Shown piece after piece: positions 60,891 through 64,000 of a stretch of DNA of 64,000 nt. Positions within the stretch are counted from its first letter, which is position 1. The number at the start of each line of letters is the position of its first letter. The stretch comes from Nocardia sienata NBRC 100364 (GTDB taxonomy: Bacteria; Actinomycetota; Actinomycetes; Mycobacteriales; Mycobacteriaceae), in contig NZ_BDBX01000004.1 of NCBI RefSeq assembly GCF_001613205.1, forward strand, positions 62,001-126,000, in the 5' to 3' direction. Position numbers and translations under genes: made by a program. The notes under the pieces are model-generated. The model saw only the letters and a list, made by a program, of their open reading frames with translations, was not told where the DNA came from and did not search any database.

Positions 60891-61814
60891 TCATCTGATC
60901 GCCAGCGGATTGATCGGCGAGCCGATGCCACGTGTGAACTGCAAGGGTGGGCCGGCATAGAAGAAGTCGTAGCGGCCGTCGGCGGCACACGCCTCGGACA
61001 GGTCCTCGAAGTCGAGCATCTCGGCGAGGGTCAGGCCCATATCCCGGATGAGCACCATATGCAGTTCGAACGCCGACCCCGGATTCTCGCCGGGCATCAC
61101 CTCGACGGCCCAGTTGTCCGACCCGACCACTGCCACATCGCGCTCCCGCAGCCAGGTCGCACAGTTCAGACTCAGTCCCGGCTCTCCCGCCATGAACCCG
61201 GCGGCATCGCCGTCGGACAGGAACTTCTTGCGCCAGCCCGTCCGGATCAGCAGGATATCGCCCGCGCCGATCGTGACCCCCTGGGCCGCGGCGACCTCGT
61301 CGAGTTCGTCGGGGCCGATCGCGGTGCCCGCCTCGAGCCAGTCCACGCCGCAGGCCTTCGCGATATCGAGCAGGACACCGCGCCCGGCGATGCCGCCCGC
61401 CTGGGTGTGGATACCGCATTTGGCGGCGCCTTTGACCGAGACGCCGTCCCCGGCGAAGCCGTTGTAGAGCTGGTCGTCGTAGTGCACGTGGGCGAGCGAA
61501 TCGTATTGCGAGCCTGCCTGCAGCGGCATGAAGACGTAATCGTCGGCCCATTTGAATCCGCCGGGAAGCACCTGCTCCTGACCGTTCTCGGACATGAGCC
61601 GGATGGGGTTGATACGCAGGCCGCCCGGCTGCGGACCGTCACCGTCGAGGGGGATCCCCAGAGGGAAGACCTCGCCGGTCCGGATCAGGCCGGCCGCGGC
61701 GGCAACCCGCTGCGGCGTGATGAGATTCGTGGTCCCCCGCTCGTCGTCGCTCCCCCAGCGACCCCAGTTGCTCACTTCTCGCCCGAGCGCGCGCATATCG
61801 GGAACTGCAGGCAC
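60891..61814 (-). CDS. Cyclase/kynurenine-formamidase family metal hydrolase
   Basis: 307 residues from GTG 61814, with AGGAGG 6 bases upstream; an in-frame ATG 13 codons earlier would start inside the operator. WGRWGSDDERGTTNLITPQRV is the usual opening of this cyclase branch; the metal motif, normally HxGTHxDxPxH, is seen in the variant QAGSQYDSLAHVHYDD, which retains the Asp and the last histidines. ILLIRTGWRKKFL and VAVVGSDNWAVEVMPGE follow. Probably hydrolyses an ester, lactone or amide before CoA activation. Confidence 0.87.
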   Translation of the reverse strand: MPAVPDMRALGREVSNWGRWGSDDERGTTNLITPQRVAAAAGLIRTGEVFPLGIPLDGDGPQPGGLRINPIRLMSENGQEQVLPGGFKWADDYVFMPLQAGSQYDSLAHVHYDDQLYNGFAGDGVSVKGAAKCGIHTQAGGIAGRGVLLDIAKACGVDWLEAGTAIGPDELDEVAAAQGVTIGAGDILLIRTGWRKKFLSDGDAAGFMAGEPGLSLNCATWLRERDVAVVGSDNWAVEVMPGENPGSAFELHMVLIRDMGLTLAEMLDFEDLSEACAADGRYDFFYAGPPLQFTRGIGSPINPLAIR

Positions 61815-61838
61815 CGATGCCTCCTGACTCACTGATAA

Positions 61839-61857
61839 TGACGTGACAGTCATGTCA
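61839..61857. promoter_or_regulatory. Second copy of the 19-bp TetR operator
   Basis: TGACGTGACAGTCATGTCA differs from the site at 51488-51506 by one base (G for T in the fifth position); the flanks (A before, xCTTC after) also match. It lies 25 bases upstream of the cyclase start and includes a TTGACA -35 on the minus strand. Confidence 0.8.
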
Positions 61858-62193
61858 ACTTCCGTGGCAAGTGTGATTGCTGACACGCCCCCTGTCAAGA
61901 GTCCGCTGTCGCCAGGTCAGCGCCGGACCGGGTGACGACCAGTGCCGCGGCGTCGGAGGTGGGGGTCCTCGGTGCCGTGACACATTGCCGTCCTCGCCGG
62001 GGCGTAGCCCCCGGCGGCATGCCCCGCCGGTCGTGCCGTACACAAAACACCCGCCGGGAGGCGATCCGGTCACCTCCCGGCGGGTGCGAAGATATGCGAC
62101 CCCAGCCGGACCGAATTCGGCGAGAGGGGAGCCACCCGCCGACGCCGGAGCAGCTACCCGGGTCGAAACCGGGCGCGTTCGCGGGCCGACGGC
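61858..62193. other. Gap between cyclase promoter and nitroreductase
   Basis: Apart from the terminator at 62048-62086, no gene or clear site is seen in this stretch. Confidence 0.4.
62048..62086 (-). terminator. 14-bp perfect terminator hairpin with T tract
   Basis: CACCCGCCGGGAGG (62048-62061) pairs perfectly with 62073-62086; on the minus strand the stem is followed by TTTTGTGT. It lies 108 bases past the stop of the minus-strand nitroreductase gene and is the best intrinsic terminator in the window. Confidence 0.8.
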
Positions 62194-62850
62194 CTACCAG
62201 CCTCCGATGTGTATGATCCGGTCCAGATCAGTGCGCGCGGCCGGCTTGAAATCGGTCCCCTTCGTGTAGGCGACCGGTAGCAGCGCCCCCTGGGACACCG
62301 TGTCGTACGGGATTCCCAGGATGTCGGCGGCCTCGCGCTCGTAGCTCAGATGCAAAGTGGTCCAGGCCGTACCGAGTCCGCGGGAACGCGCGGCCAGGCA
62401 GAAGCTCCACACCGCCGGGAACAGCGACGACCAGTGGGAGGCGCTCTGCGCACCCGAGGCCCCGTCCACCCGCCCCTCGATGCAGGGCACGAGCAGAGTG
62501 GGCACCTCGCCCATCTTCTCCGCCAGGTAGGTCGCCGAACTCGCGATACGCTGCCGGCCGGCGTCCTCCGGGGAGCCCGAACCGGTCTGGTTTCCGGGGA
62601 AGTACTTCGACGCCGCATAGCGTTCGAAAGATTTCCGGTACAGCTCCCCCAGCCCGCGCTTGCGTTCGGCATCGGTGACCACGACCCAGTGCCAGCCCTG
62701 CCGGTTCGAACCGCTCGGCGCCTGGACCGCCAGTTCGATACACTCCCGCACGACCTCGAGCGGGACCTCACGCTCGAGGTCGAGGCGCTTGCGCACAGCC
62801 CGGGTAGTGGACAGCAGTTCATCGGTCGACAGGTCCAGCTCTATCGGCAC
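62194..62850 (-). CDS. Nitroreductase family protein (BluB/NfnB-like)
   Basis: 218 residues from GTG with AAAGGG upstream. TTRAVRKRLDLEREVPLEVVRECIELAVQAPSGSNRQGWHWVVVTD is the FMN-binding opening; AARSRGLGTAWTTLHL and LGIPYDTVSQGALLPVAYT are the late conserved blocks. Uses NAD(P)H through FMN. Divergent from the marR gene; the MarR operator-like repeat sits between, so it may be part of the MarR response along with the exporter. Confidence 0.88.
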   Translation of the reverse strand: MPIELDLSTDELLSTTRAVRKRLDLEREVPLEVVRECIELAVQAPSGSNRQGWHWVVVTDAERKRGLGELYRKSFERYAASKYFPGNQTGSGSPEDAGRQRIASSATYLAEKMGEVPTLLVPCIEGRVDGASGAQSASHWSSLFPAVWSFCLAARSRGLGTAWTTLHLSYEREAADILGIPYDTVSQGALLPVAYTKGTDFKPAARTDLDRIIHIGGW

Positions 62851-63003
62851 AATTACCCTTTCGATCGGACCGGATACAGCACCCGGCTCGGAGTCGGTTC
62901 CGCCTCGAGGCTAATCGAGTCGGCTGACCCGAGAGCCGCGCCCGCACCGAAGCATCGATGCCCGATTTGCGATAGTTGATTACCGCAAGCAACTGATCTA
63001 TTT

Positions 63004-63024
63004 TTAGTTAGCGTAGTGAACTAA
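63004..63024. promoter_or_regulatory. MarR operator candidate
   Basis: TTAGTT (63004-63009) and AACTAA (63019-63024) form a perfect 6-bp inverted repeat with a 9-base spacer in the AT-rich part of the nitroreductase/marR spacer, 18 bases before the marR start. A looser AGTTG/CAACT pair lies about 30 bases further upstream. Confidence 0.6.
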
Positions 63025-63042
63025 CCACTGTTTGGAGCCACC

Positions 63043-63534
63043 GTGCCAGTCTCAGCCGATACCACACAGAACCTTCTCGGTGAGATGTTCCTCATCGGCC
63101 GTGCCCTCCGGAGCACACTGGCCCATTCCGACGCGGGCCGGCTGCTCCCCGGCGGGCTCGGCGTCCTGTCCACCCTCGAGACGGCGGGACCCTGCCGGCA
63201 GGTGGGCCTCGCGGCCGACCTCCGTATCACCCCGTCGGCAATGAGCCGGCACATCACCGAACTGGCCGCCGCCGGTTACATCAGCCGCGAGGCCGATCCC
63301 AGCGACGGCCGCGCCAGCCTGGTCCGGCTGACCCCCGAGGGCCAGGATCTGCTGCACCGCGTCCGGGCGTTGCACACCCGGCACCTCCAGGAAACCCTCG
63401 GCGATTGGACCGAGGACGACGTGGAACAGGCCTATCAGGTGATGCGCCGCCTCCGGAATTCACTCAACTCCCGGGACCGCTGTGGCACGGCGGACGAGAA
63501 CCCGCAGGTTTCGAAAGAGAGAGCCGATGTCTGA
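63043..63534 (+). CDS. MarR family transcriptional regulator
   Basis: 163 residues from GTG. LLPGGLGVLSTLETAGPCRQVGLAADLRITPSAMSRHITELAAAGYISREADPSDGRASLVRLTPEGQDLLHRVR is a complete MarR winged helix with the DxRxxxxxLT wing. It overlaps the MFS exporter gene by 8 bases, the usual marR-exporter operon, and probably represses both that operon and the divergent nitroreductase until a drug-like ligand binds. Confidence 0.9.
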   Translation: MPVSADTTQNLLGEMFLIGRALRSTLAHSDAGRLLPGGLGVLSTLETAGPCRQVGLAADLRITPSAMSRHITELAAAGYISREADPSDGRASLVRLTPEGQDLLHRVRALHTRHLQETLGDWTEDDVEQAYQVMRRLRNSLNSRDRCGTADENPQVSKERADV

Positions 63535-64000
63535 CACCGAGGCGCCAGCCTCTCGCGATCCGCTCGCCATGAGCCATCGCGAAATCCTCGAAGCGATGAC
63601 CGGTCTGCTGGCGGCGCTGTTCACCGCGCTGCTCAGCACGACCATCGTCGCCAACGCCCTGCCGACCATCATCGGTGATCTGCAGGCTTCGCAGACCGCC
63701 TATGCCTGGGTCATCACCACCGCTCTGCTCACCAACGCGGCCTCGACGCCGATCTGGGGGAAGCTGGCCGACCTGTTCAACAAGAAGACGCTGGTGCAGC
63801 TGGGCATCATCATCTTCGTGGTCGGCTCGGTGATCGCCGGTTTCGCCCACGATGTGGGGCTGCTCCTGGCCGCTCGCGCGTTGCAGGGTGTCGGCATGGG
63901 CGGGCTGACCGCGCTGGTCGTCGCCATCATCGGCAGCATCATTCCGCCGCGCGAACGCGGGCGGTATTCCGGTTACATGGGCGCGGTCATGGCGGTCTCC
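63527..64000 (+). CDS. MFS exporter, EmrB/QacA (DHA2) type, 3' truncated by window edge
   Basis: The first 158 residues of an MFS transporter from ATG 63527; the frame is open to the window end. Segments 1-4 are visible (LLAALFTALLSTTIVANALPTI, TAYAWVITTALLTNAASTPIWG, LVQLGIIIFVVGSVIAGF, LLLAARALQGVGMGGLTALVVAIIG). The loop 2-3 motif is WGKLADLFNKKTLVQ, and RALQGVGMGG is typical of 14-segment DHA2 drug exporters. It overlaps marR by 8 bases. GAAAGAGAGAG serves as ribosome site. Proton-driven efflux of drugs is the expected role. Confidence 0.9.
   Translation, partial: MSDTEAPASRDPLAMSHREILEAMTGLLAALFTALLSTTIVANALPTIIGDLQASQTAYAWVITTALLTNAASTPIWGKLADLFNKKTLVQLGIIIFVVGSVIAGFAHDVGLLLAARALQGVGMGGLTALVVAIIGSIIPPRERGRYSGYMGAVMAVS

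Noticed and set aside
59421..61835. Open frame of 804 codons on the plus strand over the synthetase and cyclase genes
   Set aside because: It mirrors two real minus-strand genes and shows no family motifs.
50196..61857. Steroid (cholesterol) catabolism cluster
   Set aside because: TetR, CaiB, ACAD, FadD and a VOC protein invite the idea, but no recognisable kst/hsa ring-cleavage set, Kst-type operator or ketosteroid enzyme is present.
1..64000. CRISPR array, tRNA or rRNA genes
   Set aside because: No regularly spaced direct repeats and no cloverleaf or rRNA-like conserved stretches were noticed on reading either strand.

Overview
The window is about 64 kb of very GC-rich DNA with dense, often 4-base-overlapping genes, GTG starts next to ATG starts, and leaderless promoters. 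The gene content points to a mycolic-acid actinobacterium, most likely Nocardia or a close relative: many TetR regulators, several flavin monooxygenases, fatty-acyl-CoA ligases, a mymA-like operon, a SigJ-type sigma factor, an Eis-like acetyltransferase and an MprF/LysX-like membrane protein. The genus is an inference from gene content. No rRNA, tRNA, CRISPR array or prophage was seen.

Layout. 1-2 kb: the end of a thioredoxin-reductase-like gene coupled to a cyclic-nucleotide-domain histidine kinase. 2-11 kb: two TetR/flavin-monooxygenase divergent pairs with visible operators, a membrane-anchored hydrolase, a secreted lipase, gluconokinase coupled to an unknown gene, and a VOC protein. 11-16 kb: a transposase-type HTH protein with an Ala/Pro/Glu linker, then an esterase overlapping an 839-residue DUF2156 (MprF-like) protein. 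16-21 kb: a sigJ/AhpD-like divergent pair with matching ECF promoters, a quinone reductase, and a tetR-xre operon divergent from an SDR across a 10-bp-arm inverted repeat. 21-28 kb: a sulfonate/sulfur-scavenging type operon (aldo/keto reductase, two DszA/NtaA-type monooxygenases, ABC permease, lipoprotein and ATPase) opposite an IclR gene. 28-37 kb: a TetR-controlled mymA-like operon (metal hydrolase, ferredoxin reductase, SRPBCC, FMO, SDR, LipR-like esterase, FadD). 37-39 kb: three Roadblock/LC7 proteins plus a PATAN/DUF4388-like protein. 39-46 kb: transporter, thiamine-binding protein, YdcF, MerR/deacetylase pair, Eis-like protein, and a cysteine-desulfurase-like gene behind a probable SAM riboswitch. 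46-51 kb: flavin monooxygenase, aldo/keto reductase, SDR, nitroreductase, CMD and VOC genes.

51-62 kb looks like one catabolic regulon. A TetR gene has a 19-bp palindrome in its promoter, and the same palindrome recurs 10 kb away upstream of a cyclase/acyl-CoA synthetase pair. Between them lies an overlapping operon: CaiB CoA-transferase, HMG-CoA-lyase family enzyme, SnoaL-like protein, ACAD10/11-type acyl-CoA dehydrogenase and APH-type kinase. The last two resemble the kinase/dehydrogenase module that removes 4-hydroxy groups from acyl-CoAs. An IS200/IS605 element with an apparently intact tnpB and a frameshifted tnpA sits between the TetR gene and the operon.

The window ends with a nitroreductase, a MarR regulator and the first part of an EmrB/QacA-type MFS exporter. 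Start codons were chosen from ribosome-binding sites, overlaps and family length; uncertain ones are marked.
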